The notes under the pieces are model-generated. The model made no database searches and had not been told where the DNA came from. It saw nothing but the letters and a program-made list of their open reading frames with translations. This document shows, one piece after another, positions 45,946 through 58,700 of a stretch of DNA of 64,000 nucleotides; position 1 is the stretch's first letter; each line of letters opens with the position of its first letter. The DNA lies in assembly GCA_951812925.1 (NCBI GenBank), contig OX638372.1, positions 7,750,001-7,814,000 on the forward strand. Direction: 5' to 3'. The stretch comes from Calliopum simillimum. Its lineage: Eukaryota > Arthropoda > Insecta > Diptera > Lauxaniidae. The position numbers and the translations under genes were made by a program.

Positions 45946-47569
45946 ACAAGCGGCTTTTTATCGAGGTCAAATTTCAAAAAAATGTTAAGATGATTGACAG
46001 ATAGTCCTATAGCTACCCAGGTGTGAATGTAAAAAGATAAAACGTAAGCCCAACACACATTATTTTTCCACCTTAATAATTTTCTTGAGCATATCTACAC
46101 CATATCTCCACTTCTTAAAAGGAATAACCTAAAAAAATTACTTTTTATCCTTGCTTCCAGGGCTTTTAGAGTCCCCCTGGTGGAGCAAAAAGTAAGACAA
46201 GCCTATAGAATAGCGAAAAAACAAAGTAAATGAAAAGGATAGAGAAAAAACCAATAAAACAAAACAGTTTCCAAGAAACAATTAAGCATTAATAAAGCAA
46301 CTGCAAACAAAAATTTTTGTGCTTGTGTGAAAATTTTTCTCAAAAATTAAGTAAGCCCTAAAAAAACGATATTTAGTTTATAAAATTCAAAAAAATATGA
46401 GTAACAGTTTCTTCTTAAGCAAAAAAAAAATTTTTCAAAATAATATTATTGAAATCGTTTCAGTTTATTTTCTGCAAAAGCGTTACATATAGTATACAGC
46501 CTACATAGGCAATTTTACTCTTCATTTTACTTTAAATTTGCAAAATCAAATTTCATGTTCTACCCTAACATTCAACATTCGATTACTTTTGACAAAAAAT
46601 CTTTTATTTGCTTTTACAGTGAAATTATTTCGAACAAAACAAACAACAAAATTGACCAATTTTCGTATTTCCCACTTTTTTACCCACAAATTTTTGTGTG
46701 TATCAAATCCCGAAACTACTTCCTTCCACCAATTTGCTTCAAATTTACCAGCACTGTTCCTAATTACCATTTACGAATTCTTCTTCTTCTACATGACCGC
46801 ATACGAATGCACACACACATACAAATAAAATGTTAATGGGAGCAGATTTTGTTAAATTGGACTGTCATCGAGTGACACATTGGGTGTCAGAACAATAACG
46901 ATTATGTTAAATTGTCACTGTCATACTGTCACAATGGCGTTGTCGTCATACTCACACACACTGACAATGAGTTGAGTCGTTCCCTTCAAGTGTGTTACTG
47001 TTGTATGTATGTATTACGTGCATCATACAAAGGGGTTGTTGGAATATTACAATAACATAAAATAACAACAATAAAAACAACAATAATATTATATTATTGT
47101 ATATAATAACAATGCTAATGGTAACAAGCGCCAATGGGTAAAAACAACAAACATTTCGGTTAGACCATAATACCAAATAACGTAACTGGTAAATAACGTG
47201 GTTAAGCGAAAGGGTTCACTGGAGGTGCTGTGCTGCTTGATGTTACTGAATGTTCAAAAAATTGTGGCATAAATTCTTTATCATTTTAGATATTTCGTTA
47301 TATTTGTTTGTTTAATTTTAAAGTAATTACCCAATAGAGAATGGTACTTTTATTTAATGCAAATGGGTAATGGCATTATAGTGTATAGGCATACAATTTG
47401 CAGGGTGTACCCAAAGAGATATTAATGACAAGCATTATTTTAATAATTTTTTAGTAATTTGTATACTTCACATTGGCAAAACTTGCCCACAGAAGTACAT
47501 GTGAAACAATTGTGTTACGATTACGATATTTTCCCATTGGAGGCTCGGTACTAAAAAATCCACTAAAAA
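45946..47569. other. intron 2, no gene seen
   Basis: AT-rich sequence. Overlapping frames on both strands at 46538-46836 have no recognised motif. CAATAATATTATATTATTGT (47081-47100) is a local palindrome. Confidence 0.4.
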
Positions 47570-47970
47570 ATACTTTTTAACATTTTCAGAGATTTAATAA
47601 TAATGGTTTCGGAAACACGAAAACACGAAAAAATTACTTTCTACAGTAAAAATTTTTGGTTCCGACATTCAATGGGAGACCCTGGGGTGAAAAAAATTTG
47701 TTTACACCAATATGACGTAAAAAGTCATAAAACGCGTATAAGCCACGAAAAAAGGAAGAAAAATTTTTTTTAACAAAAAAAAAAAAAAAAAATTGTTTCA
47801 ACTAATATGTCATCAAAAGTCTTGGAACGCGTAGAAAATATGAAAAAAGAAAACAAAATTTTTTTAAAATTTTGGCTTCCGACATGTCGCGATATCCAAG
47901 GGAAAACTATTGTGTGCAAAAAAAACGTGCCGTACTAAAAAAAAACTAATGACGAAGAAACACGCGCCGC
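47570..47970. repeat. degenerate tandem units related to 61.4-61.6 kb
   Basis: Two to three units with GGTTCCGACATTCAATGGGA, TTTGTTTACACCAATATG, ACGTAAAAAGTCATAAAACG and CGTA/AACGCG words spaced about 95-135 bp. The same sentence (GGTTCCAACAAACAAGAGTG, TTTGTTCACCAAAATGTCG, AAGTCATGAAACGCGTAG) forms the interior of the TIR element at 61086-61656. Confidence 0.65.
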
Positions 47971-48950
47971 ACCCAAAAACCTATAAAAATATATTTTCAC
48001 CGTGATCGGTCCAGTTGGGAGTCTATCAGAAACATACAAACATTCGCGTTCTTATAAGTATAAAACAAACTAGGCTTTTGAAAGGCGTTACACTGCCTAC
48101 TTTAACAGCATAAGTTATTTATCTCGGTGCTTTTTACCTATGCACCAAATCTCATCCCTCTGCGTCAAAAAAATTCAGAGACATGCTGAATTTCTGAGCC
48201 TATAACCTTTCCTTGTATCACCCGTTTCACATTTTACCTTAAATTATGCAACGTTTTTGAATAATTTAAAGCAGGCTTCATTTAAAATACTATAGCATAC
48301 ATTTATACACATACGAAATGTTTTGTAGGACAAATTTAACAAAGCATAGTATACTTTCAGGCCCTATGTTGGTTGAAACTTCAAAAAAGTAGAGTACTTT
48401 AAGGCATAATTTTATATGGGTGACATGTTTGAAATTTGAGACTTTTAACTGTTTCTAAAATCAATGTCCTGAGGCAGAGAGCAATATTTTTTTCTTAACA
48501 ATGCCCTCAATGAGTCTTACCACTAAGCCGACAATATATTGACAACAAGTGTCTAATTTTTGAACAGATTTTTTTAAAAATTTTTGAGAAATCCTTAGTT
48601 TTATTTGACTTTTTTGACTATGTCTAGCTATTTTGGAATGAGATGAGATTAGCCTTTATAAATAACATGTTTGTTTTTTTTTTATTGATTTTTACGATTT
48701 TGTAGAGTTTGTAAAAATTATGAGACCAAAACTCGGTACTTGTCAAGCAGATCATATAGATCAAGTTCATGCTAACAGATTAACTTGTTAGAAAAACTTT
48801 TTAATGTATAGATCTAGATAAATAATAATAATGAAATCACTGAAAAATGTCATTCATGTTTGCTTTCAAACACTTTTTTTCAAAAAACAGATACGTTTTA
48901 AAAAATTATTGACTTCTATGATCTAGGCCTTGGTTTTGATATTGAGCCTT
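47971..48950. other. non-coding; possible retroelement-end remnant
   Basis: Near 47993-48060 the words TTTTCACCGTGATCGGTCCA and GAAACATACAAACATTCGC resemble a sentence common in degraded insect repeats, but I cannot assign it. The rest is AT-rich intron. Confidence 0.35.
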
Positions 48951-49308
48951 ATGCCCTAGACAGACTACAGCTTAAATCTAGATTATAGACGAAATAATTC
49001 GAATCTTTTTATTGCATGATTTTAGGCATTTTTTAAATACACATTTTATAGACAGTGACTAAAAGAAAATTTTCCAATTCAGGTGCCAAAAAATTCTAAA
49101 ACATCAAAAACAAGATTAATAGTTAGTTAAGCATCAGAAAAGCTAATTAGAATTTTTTGGACTCCGAATTGGGACATTTTCTTTTAGTCAATATCTATGA
49201 AATATTTATTTAAGAAATGCCTAAAATTATGCAATAAAATGATTTACATTATTACGTCTATAATTTAGATTTAAGCTGTCGTCTGTCTATGGCATTAGTC
49301 TAGGGCAT
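48951..49308. repeat. long inverted repeat, ~150-bp arms
   Basis: Left arm 48951-49099 and right arm 49147-49308 are reverse complements with scattered mismatches and small gaps: ATGCCCTAGAC against GTCTAGGGCAT, CAGCTTAAATCTAGATTATA against TATAATTTAGATTTAAGCTG, and TTGCATGATTTTAGGCATTT against AAATGCCTAAAATTATGCAA. The loop is about 47 bp. It is flanked by CTTGGTCTTGAT-type repeats. This has the form of a MITE or fold-back element. Confidence 0.8.
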
Positions 49309-49700
49309 GCAGTCTTGATTTTAGTCATAAATTTGGTCTTGGTCTTGATCTTTAATTTAGAAATTAAAAATTGATGTGATTTTTGTCTTGATTTTGATAT
49401 TGAACCTTGGTCTTGGGCATTTAGTCATAATTTTGGTCTTGGACTTGATTTTAGAATTGAAAAATTTGCGAAATTTTGCATGCTCAACACCCATTTCAGA
49501 GCCTCATTTTTTCAAAGTAGTTGGATTTTTAATACGCCAAATTCTATAAAGACGTGACAATGATATTAACTTTAAATTACCCAAACAGAATAGCAGCCTT
49601 GGTCTGGCTTATCATCTTGACTAAGACCAAGGCCATAGCAATCTTAAATCTTTAAATCATATGAGCGTCTTGGTATCGAAAAATTACCAAGACCAAGACT
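49309..49700. repeat. TTGGTCTTGATTTT-type tandem/interspersed repeats
   Basis: TTTGGTCTTGGTCTTGATC, TTTGTCTTGATTTTGATATTG, CCTTGGTCTTGGGC, TTTGGTCTTGGACTTGATTT and inverted ACCAAGACCAAGACTG copies crowd this interval. GATATTGAGCCTT near 48939 and the inverted copies at 27568-27614 belong to the same set. Confidence 0.65.
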
Positions 49701-51760
49701 GATTTTGCTCATCACTATATAAAATCATTCGCTAAGTCTTCATAAAAGTATCACAAACATTTAACATACCCAGTTTTCATTGCACTTGTTCTGTCATAGT
49801 TGATCCACTGTCTCCATGCATACCGAAATTTCCAAAAATTTCACAAACATTTTGTTGTATCTCTACTACATCCATAAAAGTTATTCTATTTGTGTCAGCA
49901 AAAATTCCAAAATTACAATATAATAAAATTATTGTGTTTTGTTGTACAACTGAGAGAATGTTCATCTAGAAAGGGTTTCATTGTATCAAATATTACATGA
50001 AATTATCATATACTGCTTTCGCACTGTTCGGTAACCTTGTTTCTTTTTGTTTCATTGCTGTAGTAATGTTGAGTTGAGTTCAGTTGATATTTGAAACATG
50101 TTATTTTACTGCTGCAGTTGTTGTTGTTGTTGTCGTTGATGTTGCTATTGTCACAGTGGACACATTGCGTCATAAACATGCCGATTACTACGTTACTGTC
50201 TTGTTGCTTTCACATTATAGTATATATTATATAGAAATTCGTACTCGTACTGGCAATGTCCTTTTAGTTTATGCAAAGTAGTGGGAACACAAGGAGTGCG
50301 ATAATAAAACCCAAAAAAGAACAAACTTTTTTTGCTGCGTTGCAGAAACAAAATATGTACGCTCTAATGATATCGAAGGAGGGGGCATGATATGCGCGCA
50401 CTGAACCGCCTTTGCAATTTCAGCATATCACTGGGGTGTTGTTCAAACTGACACTTTGGGGCACTGTGAGTGAATTTGATTTATGCATAATTTTTTTGGG
50501 TTCCTTGTACGTTAAACACTTTTGTGTGGGAGAAAAAAAAGTGAGTTTTTGCTTGCGTGAAATTCAGTTAAGGCAAATTTTTAATTTTTTTTATTTCGCA
50601 AATAATAAATCAAATTCCGTTAAGAAGTATTTAATACAACGATTTGCAATATTTATGCTACCAAATCTTAAGTACTAAGTAAGAAGTAGCTAGTGTCCTT
50701 TTTTCACTCCTGTAGGAGTCACTTAAAAATCTAATTAACTTTGAAAAACGAAATTTAAAACTTTTTTCCTCCCATTTGTAATTTGTGCATTATTTTCATA
50801 CTCTTTTTTATTTTGTTACTGGAATTTCTACTCCTTTTTCTTCTATTTATTTCTTGCCAATTCATTACTTTTTTCGTTAGCTCATGTAATTTCAACCAAA
50901 ATGATTGCCTTGTTTGTCTATGTTTGTTGGTTCTCTAGCATTTGTTTGTGTTTGTGTTCACTTTTCGTAATCAAAATCTAATTAGTGGTGTATTTTTTCA
51001 CTCTCCTTATGTTTTTAGTAGAAGCTCCTTTTTCCTAAAAAATTTTTATTTTATTTAAAATCAAGTTTCTGCTTCCCCTCATTTCATTGCCAACAAAATT
51101 AGGTTGTTTTCTACTTTCTGTTGAAGTTATACATATACTCTACATAGATATCTAATTAGCTGAATGCTTTTCCCAGCGGTTTTTTGCCAAAGGAAAATCA
51201 TTGCTATTAAATAAATTATAAAAAAAAGTTCGACAAAACTGCTAACGCTTGGTTTTACTTTGTTTATTGTCCGCAATTACTTTTACTACGAAATGTGTGA
51301 ATAATTTTGCCTTGGTGATTTGCTGAGATGAAATTTAACAGAGGCTTTAATTGTACTACTTAGGATTTGAGAATACAAACAAACTTGTTCGATTTTCAAT
51401 TCCTACAGTGATCATCAGAGAGTATGGAATTATGTTGAGTTGATCAATAGCAAAAATACTGATCCAGCCCTGTGTCGTCTATGTTAAACATGGTCGGCCT
51501 TCTTCAATCAAACGAAAAAGGTCAACCTTTTTGGTACTCTTTGCAATTCTCATAAGGTAGTAGTTTCCAGCATAATGTTCGAAAGCGTTCACCTATGGGA
51601 AGAACAATGCAAAGAAGACAGTTTATTTTGGAGAAATAAGATCCAATGCAGAAACACTAAAATCTGAGATTTTCGAAACCACTAAGTGCATACTCAGTTA
51701 TCGATGATTTTTACGTCGAAAAGTAGGACATGTTTTGACGAAAATTAAGGTAATTCATTA
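49701..51760. other. intron 2, no gene seen
   Basis: AT-rich sequence with (GTT)n near 50117-50133. Frames at 50084-50281 and 50412-50678 have no motif. Confidence 0.45.
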
Positions 51761-51762
51761 TA

Positions 51763-52566
51763 CAGTGTGTATCGCATAAAGTTACGAAACTCCTGGGAGG
51801 TGATACTAGAGGCCTAGACTAAAAAAAAATCGCACCAGATTGGGGGGGGGGCGGCGGGGTGAAATGTGCCCCTGAGAAGCTATAGGATCAAAACTGATTT
51901 TCTAACTTGTTTTAGAAAAAAAAAAAACGTTTTAGAGAAAACTTTTTTTTGATGGAAACTTTAAGTTAATTGTATGAGCTTTCTATAAATGTATTTAGTT
52001 TATAGGATTCGAATGGATTTCGCAAGTTCTGGACCTTCAAAGTTAATGTCTTAAATTTGTTTTCATAATTTTTGACTTTGGCGACCATTTTGGTAAGAAA
52101 AACGTTCCATTAGTGAACCTTTTTATAACTTTTTTAGAACACTCGTTAAATTTCCTTTTCTTCAGTGGTACATTTATTATACCACCCTTTTAATTTTAGG
52201 TTGGAAAAAAAATACTTTTCTATGTAACACACGAAATGATAGTTTGACGAGGACTCCAAAACAAATTATATTTTTTGTACCAAAATGGTCGCCAAAGTTC
52301 CGGAAATGAAAAAAATTTAAAATATCTATTTTAAAATTCCAGAACTTTGCGAAATACTTTTAAACCCTATAAACTAAATACACTCTCAGAAAGCACAAAC
52401 ATTTTCTCTTGGTTGACCCAAGAATTTTTTTTTTTTTTCTTAAACACGTCATAGATACAGTTTTAACACTATAACTCATCAGGGGTACATTTAAGACCCA
52501 TTTTTTTGTAATCTAGGCCTCTTCTATCACCTTCCAGAAGCTTTATTACCTTCCGTGATACACCTT
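51763..52566. mobile_element. long-inverted-repeat element, ~0.8 kb
   Basis: The two halves are imperfect reverse complements over about 340 bp each. Pairs include GAGGCCTAGACTA (51810) against AATCTAGGCCTC (52510), TTTAGTTTATAGG (52002) against CCTATAAACTAAA (52366), and TTTGGCGACCATTTTGGTA (52077) against TACCAAAATGGTCGCCAAA (52279). The loop is at about 52100-52275. TA flanks each end. An unusually pure GGGGGGGGGGCGGCGGGG run lies at 51842-51859. The architecture is that of a MITE or fold-back element; no transposase. Confidence 0.75.
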
Positions 52567-55019
52567 ATAAACATACATATAACAAAAAAATGGATTTTTC
52601 GAGGTCTTATGTAAAAAAGTAATACGTTCCAAATAATGTCCCAAAAAGTTGTATACCTTACCGAAAACATGAACAAAAAGTAAGATGGTCAGCCCTTCTC
52701 GAACGAGATGCAGCAGCAGTGTTAATTGAGGTACGCGCCAACTGGTTGGAGTGGCTTCCGAGTTTTTCAAGATAGATCTGTCTTTAAGGGCTTATCTTTG
52801 ACCACAGGTATACTAAGATCTCTATGAATATTTTCATTACATGAATTTGCTCCAGTAATATTTCCAAGTATTTTCTACTGAGTCCTCAGTGTATTAGTTC
52901 AATATTTGTTTTACTTGTGTGCCATATGTCCATATAATAAATATTATGTAGGTAACAAAGAGTATTTTGAGTACTTTGTATTCAAAGCTCAGCGGGGAAC
53001 GATCACTTAAAATAAATGATTTCAACTTCACGAGAAAGTTCTATTAACATCTTTGAAGCAAATAAAGCGTGGCCAGGACTCTTCCTCAGGTTATGTTCTT
53101 TTTGTGTGTTGCTATGGTCCTCAGTCTGACTTATCATAACTTGAGTTCTTTCTGTGAAGAGTCTAGTAATGGTAGAAGGCAGTTCAAATTCTGAAGTAGG
53201 TAAGTTATGCTCAAAAATCAATTTATGATGCTGAACAAAGTTAGTACGTTCTTTTCCTTCAGTATATGCCCACTTATCGGCAAAAGTTCTGAGTGGCGAT
53301 TCACCTCTACTGGTACTGTAAACATTTGGGTTTTTTTCGTATCTCACATCTTATTTGCACTTAATCTTGTCTGGCAAAGGTTTAAGATTATACGATTTTC
53401 TCTTTCTATACAGCGTTTAACTTTTTGCGTATGTCAAGTCGTCTACATACTATGATAGTGCAAAAGTACAATTCTTTTAATTCTCCGTTTGTCTGAATTA
53501 AAGTCAGCGCAAATCTTCTTAATGCCAATTATCGCAGTGTTGCTCTGGTTGTAATTTTTTCTTTTTTTCTTTCAGAATTTATAATCAACATATGAGTTTA
53601 TGGCATAAGCCAGTGCATTTAATTTTTCTGTTTTCTCGAAGCTCTCTGTATTTTCCTTGTGGTTTTACTGCATTCAGCCAAGTTTGCCACATAATATCCT
53701 TTCCTTTTTGTTCTGTTGTTTTTGTTTTTTTGTTAATATTCTTTTGATACAAAAATGCCTTTTTATATTTTCGCTTGCGCTGTTTACTCATATATCCTTT
53801 GACTTTATCCTTTTTCATGCCCTTCTGACCGTAACATAGTGATCTGTGTTGCTGTTGCTGCTGCTGCAGGCAAACTCATGTGGTTTTACCGTTGCTGCAG
53901 CTGCTGTTGTTGTTGCTGTTGTTATGCATTCTGACAAGTGTGGGTATCGCTGACTGACTCGCTCTGAGTGACGGACTCACTCAAGCGGTTTCAGTTGAGA
54001 ATGAATTTTTTTTTTTTTTGCTTTAATGGAAAATTGAAAAATAGTAATGAAATGGTTTTTTAATATTAGTTGCCAAAGAAAACGTAATAAAAAAATAGTA
54101 ATGCAAAACAAGTACTTAGCTTATGCAAATAGGTCACGGATGGACTTTTTTAATTTTTCAAGCAGCTGATGAAGAAAAACAAGCGGTGGCTTTAGTAAAT
54201 GAAATGATGAAGAGGGATAAACTGCACAAAAAGAATGTTTTTTCCAAGCAAAGTATTTCATAGAATTTTGAAGATCAAATGTATGTGAAAATTACAGCAG
54301 CCTTCCGTCATTTTGCATTTAGTAGAAACTAAAAATTTCTAAAGAAAGATCTGTAATTTAGGTCAAACATTGTGCATTACCTACTTCTATTGCCGAAAAT
54401 TTTCGTGCAACCCTTCAAAAATGTTTGCTCTCCTCGTTAAAAAGTAAAAATGGCTTACTTTCTTCACAAATACACACGCACACACTCATAAAACCGTAAA
54501 AAACAAACAAACAAACAAACATTTCTCAAAGGTCCCCATAAAAACAACACAGCAACAAAAACAATGCAACCGCTCTCGCTTTCAATTTCCATTTGAAGCA
54601 CACATGGCATTCTCAGCTATTTCCGTTACAGTTTCGTTACTACAATTCCATACTAATTGAATATGGCCACCACACATGTATGAAAGTGTGAGTGTGTGTT
54701 TCGTATTTTTAACTGTTTATGTTTTTGTGGGCTTACACATTGCGCTACACAAAACTGTGATGCGGGGGAAATAAAGAAAAAAAAGCAAAGAAAAATTACA
54801 CGTGGTATTAAAGGATCTTTTTTCATGGTTTTCCTTGAGTATGAGAAATTTTAAAAATATTAATTTAATAATTTTGAACCTGTACTTGAAACATAACAAA
54901 ATGAGCGAAGCATTGGATTTTATTAAAAAAGTATAAATGATACGTATATAATGAAGTTATTCACAAGTTTATGTCAGTGCTAAAAATTTAAATTGCTTGA
55001 AATATCATCATCATCATTG
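52567..55019. other. intron 2, no gene seen
   Basis: AT-rich sequence with CTG/GTT triplets near 53850-53925, a T run near 54007-54020 and (CAAA)n near 54505-54521. The minus-strand frame at 53003-53347 has balanced composition but no recognised domain. Confidence 0.45.
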
Positions 55020-55945
55020 CTCTCTAACCCTATAAAGACGGTAAGGAATTGGGAGCTTATGCAACCATGTTAGCTATTTATAATGGTCTATTGGGCGTCC
55101 AGAAAACATATTTTAAAATAAAAATTCAAAAAATTTTAACGATTTTTCTGGAAATTTCTGGGACATATGTGTCCCTATGGTCGTGAAGGGAGACCTTTTC
55201 CCCATACATTTTTATATGGGGAAAATATGCCCTCATTTCAAAGGACGATAACTCGGAAAGTAAGGGTCCAATTGAAAAAATTTAAAGGTATGGTCTGATA
55301 GGTAAGATTAGGGCTGATTAAGGCTTGATTTGATGCCATCAAAAGAATTAAAATAAACCATCTCCTGGAAATACACCGAAAGATTGAAAACAGAGCTTTC
55401 TCAGCTTCAAGCATAGATATCTCGAAATCCTGAAGTATATGAGCAATTCTGGCCTTGGATTCGAATTCAGTGTCAAAAAGTACGTTACAGTACATATGTC
55501 TACTAAATTTTTTTATTTTGATTGCCTGTGAAATCGGTAAAATTGTATTATAAAAGTGAGTTGAAAAGTTACCCTTTACGAACATAGGGACACCGGTGTC
55601 CCATTTTGAATTTTATGATTTATCAATATACTAAACTTAAATAATGGTTCAATAAATGTATAAAACAACAATTTATTTACATGTCAACAATTATTTCACA
55701 CTATAATATGATTAAAAACAATCAAACACCTATAAATTCTGCTGTAAAGTATAGCAATAGTTCACCACACAAACCGTCACATTAGAATGATCATACAAAA
55801 ATAACGCTGCTTCTGATGATGTTGCCAGATTTAATAGGAATGAAGGAAGCATTTAGGAACTAATAAATGTCAAAATTACTTATTTAAATATAATTTATTT
55901 TTGTCTTGGGACACATATGTCCCTATGGTCCTGAAAGGACTAAGC
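55020..55945. repeat. element or cluster with three GGGACAYATGTCCC palindromes
   Basis: GGGACATATGTGTCCCTATG followed by GTCGTGAA at 55160, GGGACACATATGTCCCTATG followed by GTCCTGAAAGG at 55908, and the inverted form ACGAACATAGGGACACCGGT followed by GTCCC at 55579. The block thus holds three copies of one 25-30-bp palindromic sentence in two orientations. The left limit CCCTATAAAGACGGTAAGG (55029) and right limit CCTGAAAGGAC (55930) may be decayed termini. A 115-codon minus-strand frame (55238-55585) has no recognised domain. Confidence 0.55.
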
Positions 55946-56015
55946 TCATAGCAGAACACAGTGGTTTCAGAAAATTTCTCCATCTAAGCTCTTTTTCTCA
56001 CATCTAGTATATTAT

Positions 56016-56149
56016 CCGTATTCACGATCTTGTTGCATCGTAGCAAATGCAAAATATTTAGAAAATTTTTTTGAAAAATCAATAGAATTTGTTTTTGTAA
56101 TTTCAAATAATATTGCATTTGCTACGATGCAACAAGATTGTGAATACGG
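56016..56149. repeat. perfect-arm hairpin 1
   Basis: The arms 56016-56052 and 56113-56149 pair with one mismatch (CCGTATTCACGATCTTGTTG against CAACAAGATTGTGAATACGG). They enclose a 60-bp AT-rich loop. Confidence 0.85.
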
Positions 56150-56170
56150 ATTTTCTGCTTTAAAAACACA

Positions 56171-56365
56171 CTTTATGTTTTCGGGGTCGCTGACTCCGAA
56201 TATGTTATCAGAATAGCGGAGTTGGTTCGAGTTTTTTCACAAATCAGAAATAATGCTGAAAAAAATCTCAAATTTCTCAGCATCATTGTTGATTTCTGAA
56301 AAAACGCAAACCAACTTCGCTATTCTGGCACCATATTCGGATTCAGCGACCCCGAAGATATAAAG
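56171..56365. repeat. hairpin 2, adjacent
   Basis: The arms begin CTTTATGTTTTCGGGGTCGC at 56171 and end GCGACCCCGAAGATATAAAG at 56365. They continue inward imperfectly (AGAATAGCGGAGTTGG against CCAACTTCGCTATTCT; TCAGAAATAATGCTGA against TCAGCATCATTGTTGATTTC). It lies 21 bp from hairpin 1. Together they may be one MITE with rearranged arms. Confidence 0.8.
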
Positions 56366-56419
56366 TTCAGGTGGTTTGATCTTTCGCGCAAGGTACTTTT
56401 TTTTTTTTTTTTGTGGGCC

Positions 56420-57400
56420 TGTGAAATCATTTTCATGGCATTAAGGGTCAAACGCTTCTTCGGTTGCCTTAGGATTTCGAGACCGGGGTATGTCAAGCGA
56501 TGTCTGCGAGTAGAGTGTCTTATCTATCTACTGAATCTTAGTCGCATCATCTATAGATGATAAGTTCGAAATTTTTCTAGGCCATCTAATACAAAGAATT
56601 AGAATTACTCAGAAAAGGGTTGTGATCCAGTCGTCAAATCTCTCTATGACCTATTATGTCTATTGTGCTAACTCCGATAAGACTTAATTAGAAGTCAGTT
56701 CATAGGCGCATGGTATTAGTGAATACCAGTATGTTCATTAGAGGTAAAGTGCCCACCTCAAAAGTTGAGAAGTACGCAATAGAAAAGTAATGAAGTCTGT
56801 GTCTTGCTAGAAACATAGATTATATTTTGCTGTTCCCTTTGTTTTACAGAAATTACAGAATTTATTCACGACTAATATAATCCCATGTTATAGGAATGTT
56901 TTCTAACTGGGTAGTGTCCCGAAGAAATATTTTAGCAGTCCGTATACTTTTCCCACTCAGTATCTGTTTTGTTCTTTGTTTGGTAACTTTTGGCATGCAT
57001 GAATTAGCTTATCTGTTGCCGAGGATTTTGTCCCAGCCTTCTTGAACTTTTCTGTCCAGCCAATTGCTTAGTTCTAATTTTTTAACTCTCGAAGACGGAA
57101 CTCACAATATCCAGGTGGCCAAATGAATTGAACCTTATTAAGGGAGGCGAGTCTGATTAGTAGTTGAGGGCACTCCCAAGCTAAAAGCGATGTAGCTTAG
57201 GAGCTTAAAGCTAAAAGTGCCACTTTGATATCTGATAAAATACAAATGTTAAGACTACTGGGAAGTCTTCTTTCATACTCATCTAGGCAAAGCTCAATTG
57301 CATGTACTTCCGCCTGAAACTCTGAATCTTCTTGGCTCATGCATCCAAATATATTTTTATGCCGCCTGACCCTGCTCAAACTCCCTCATTCCATAGATGG
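56420..57400 (-). pseudogene. LINE C-terminal region with RNase H remnant
   Basis: On the minus strand 57379-57197 encodes SEFQAEVHAIELCLDEYERR and then ILSDIKVALLALSS, the core of the RNase H domain of insect non-LTR retrotransposons (the Glu of the FQAE box and the Asp of the SD box are catalytic positions). Downstream sequence towards 56420 reads in fragments like the linker and terminal region of the same ORF2 but with many stops. RNase H-bearing LINEs in flies are of the I/LOA/R1 type; the exact clade is not determined. It is a decayed relic and no full reverse transcriptase is found upstream. Confidence 0.65.
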
Positions 57401-58234
57401 TAATCAATAACTACTATAATTTAGTGCCGTTTCTTTTTGCAGGGATTTTTGTTGGGGAATGTAATTTGGAAGTTGTGCAGAAAGTTGTATTTGGATATGC
57501 ACTAGTCACTGATAGTGATGGTTAGGTTCTTGTTGGTTCTAGTTTGATAGTTTCAGCCCTATCTTTCTCCAGTAACATAAGTTTACGGGAAAACTAAGCA
57601 AGATAATTCGAGATTTGTCTTCGTCATTAAAGTTTGCCTGTGGGATTAAAAACGAGCAAAATCGAATAAAATATTTAAAATGCCCATCTATAAGAAATTA
57701 TTTACGATATTGTAACCAAAATACACATACATTTCAGAAAGCAAGCTCTGAAGAAAACCTAAGTAGATTTTAATATGGATGTGGTACCTCCTTTATAAAA
57801 AAAAAATCTTCAAAATGCTGTACTGACATTCTTCTTTGATATAATGCAACCAACTTTAGTACAAACACTTAGGGTATTGGATGCAAGCTTTGGATAAATA
57901 CTAGGCGAATTTGCAAAAGATTTCGTGACACCTCCCATACAAATTCAATTTTTAAAATTCTGCAGTATAAGGTATTGAATTTTAGGCCAACTGAAAGGTA
58001 GCATTCTACTACTAAGTTGACTTTGGGGTCATATTTTACACATTTTAAAAACTTTCGACTACTCACCTTTATTTTCTTCACAATGTGTTTTTTTTTAAGT
58101 TCTCAATATTTTTGAACTTTTTTTCGTGTTTAAAAATATTTTCCATTTTGTCAATATTTTTAAGATCTTCAACTTTTCAAAATTTTCTAAGAGAGCTTGC
58201 TCTAACCCGCCTTTTTTAGATTTGAGTGACGGTT
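57401..58234. other. non-coding, no gene seen
   Basis: AT-rich sequence. No recognised element or exon. Confidence 0.4.
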
Positions 58235-58700
58235 ATCTATATATTAATACTCAAGACAAAAATTTGTCCTACCTTTTTACTATGTTAGAAATGGAGCACG
58301 ACTTTGAGTTATACACCATTAGAAAGGTATTTGTGTGTAAATGTGCACAAAGTAAAAATTATTTTACTTAATATTTTGCCATTAAGCCAGATAAAATTGA
58401 ATGCAAAGTTTTCAATATTAAAGACGACAAAATTCGCGGTCACACAGAGTTTAAAAGAAGATACAGTACAAAGAGATAGACTAAAAGCTGACTGTCACTG
58501 ACTTCGTGTTTTTTGTTTTCTTTTTGTTTCACATTTGTCACTGCACCAAGGATGATAAATGAGCTTTGCTATTTTGTACCAAATAGGAAAAAAGTACTAA
58601 AACTGTCCAAAAAAAACAAAATTATTTAATACATTTATGGTCAAATTTTAACCATTGGGCGATTCTAGTAGTAATAAATTGTCAATAAACTTTCTGTAAA
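58235..58700 (+). repeat. dispersed repeat, copy 2
   Basis: Collinear with 38060-38500 (see the shared words listed there: TATACACCATTAGAAAGGTA, GGTCACACAGAG, GGATGATAAATGAGCTTT, TGGGCGATTCTAGT). It has about 20-30 bp of extra sequence in the middle. Function and class unknown. Confidence 0.75.

Noticed and set aside
53003..53347. 114-codon minus-strand frame of balanced composition
   Set aside because: No recognised motif, no splice-site or promoter support.
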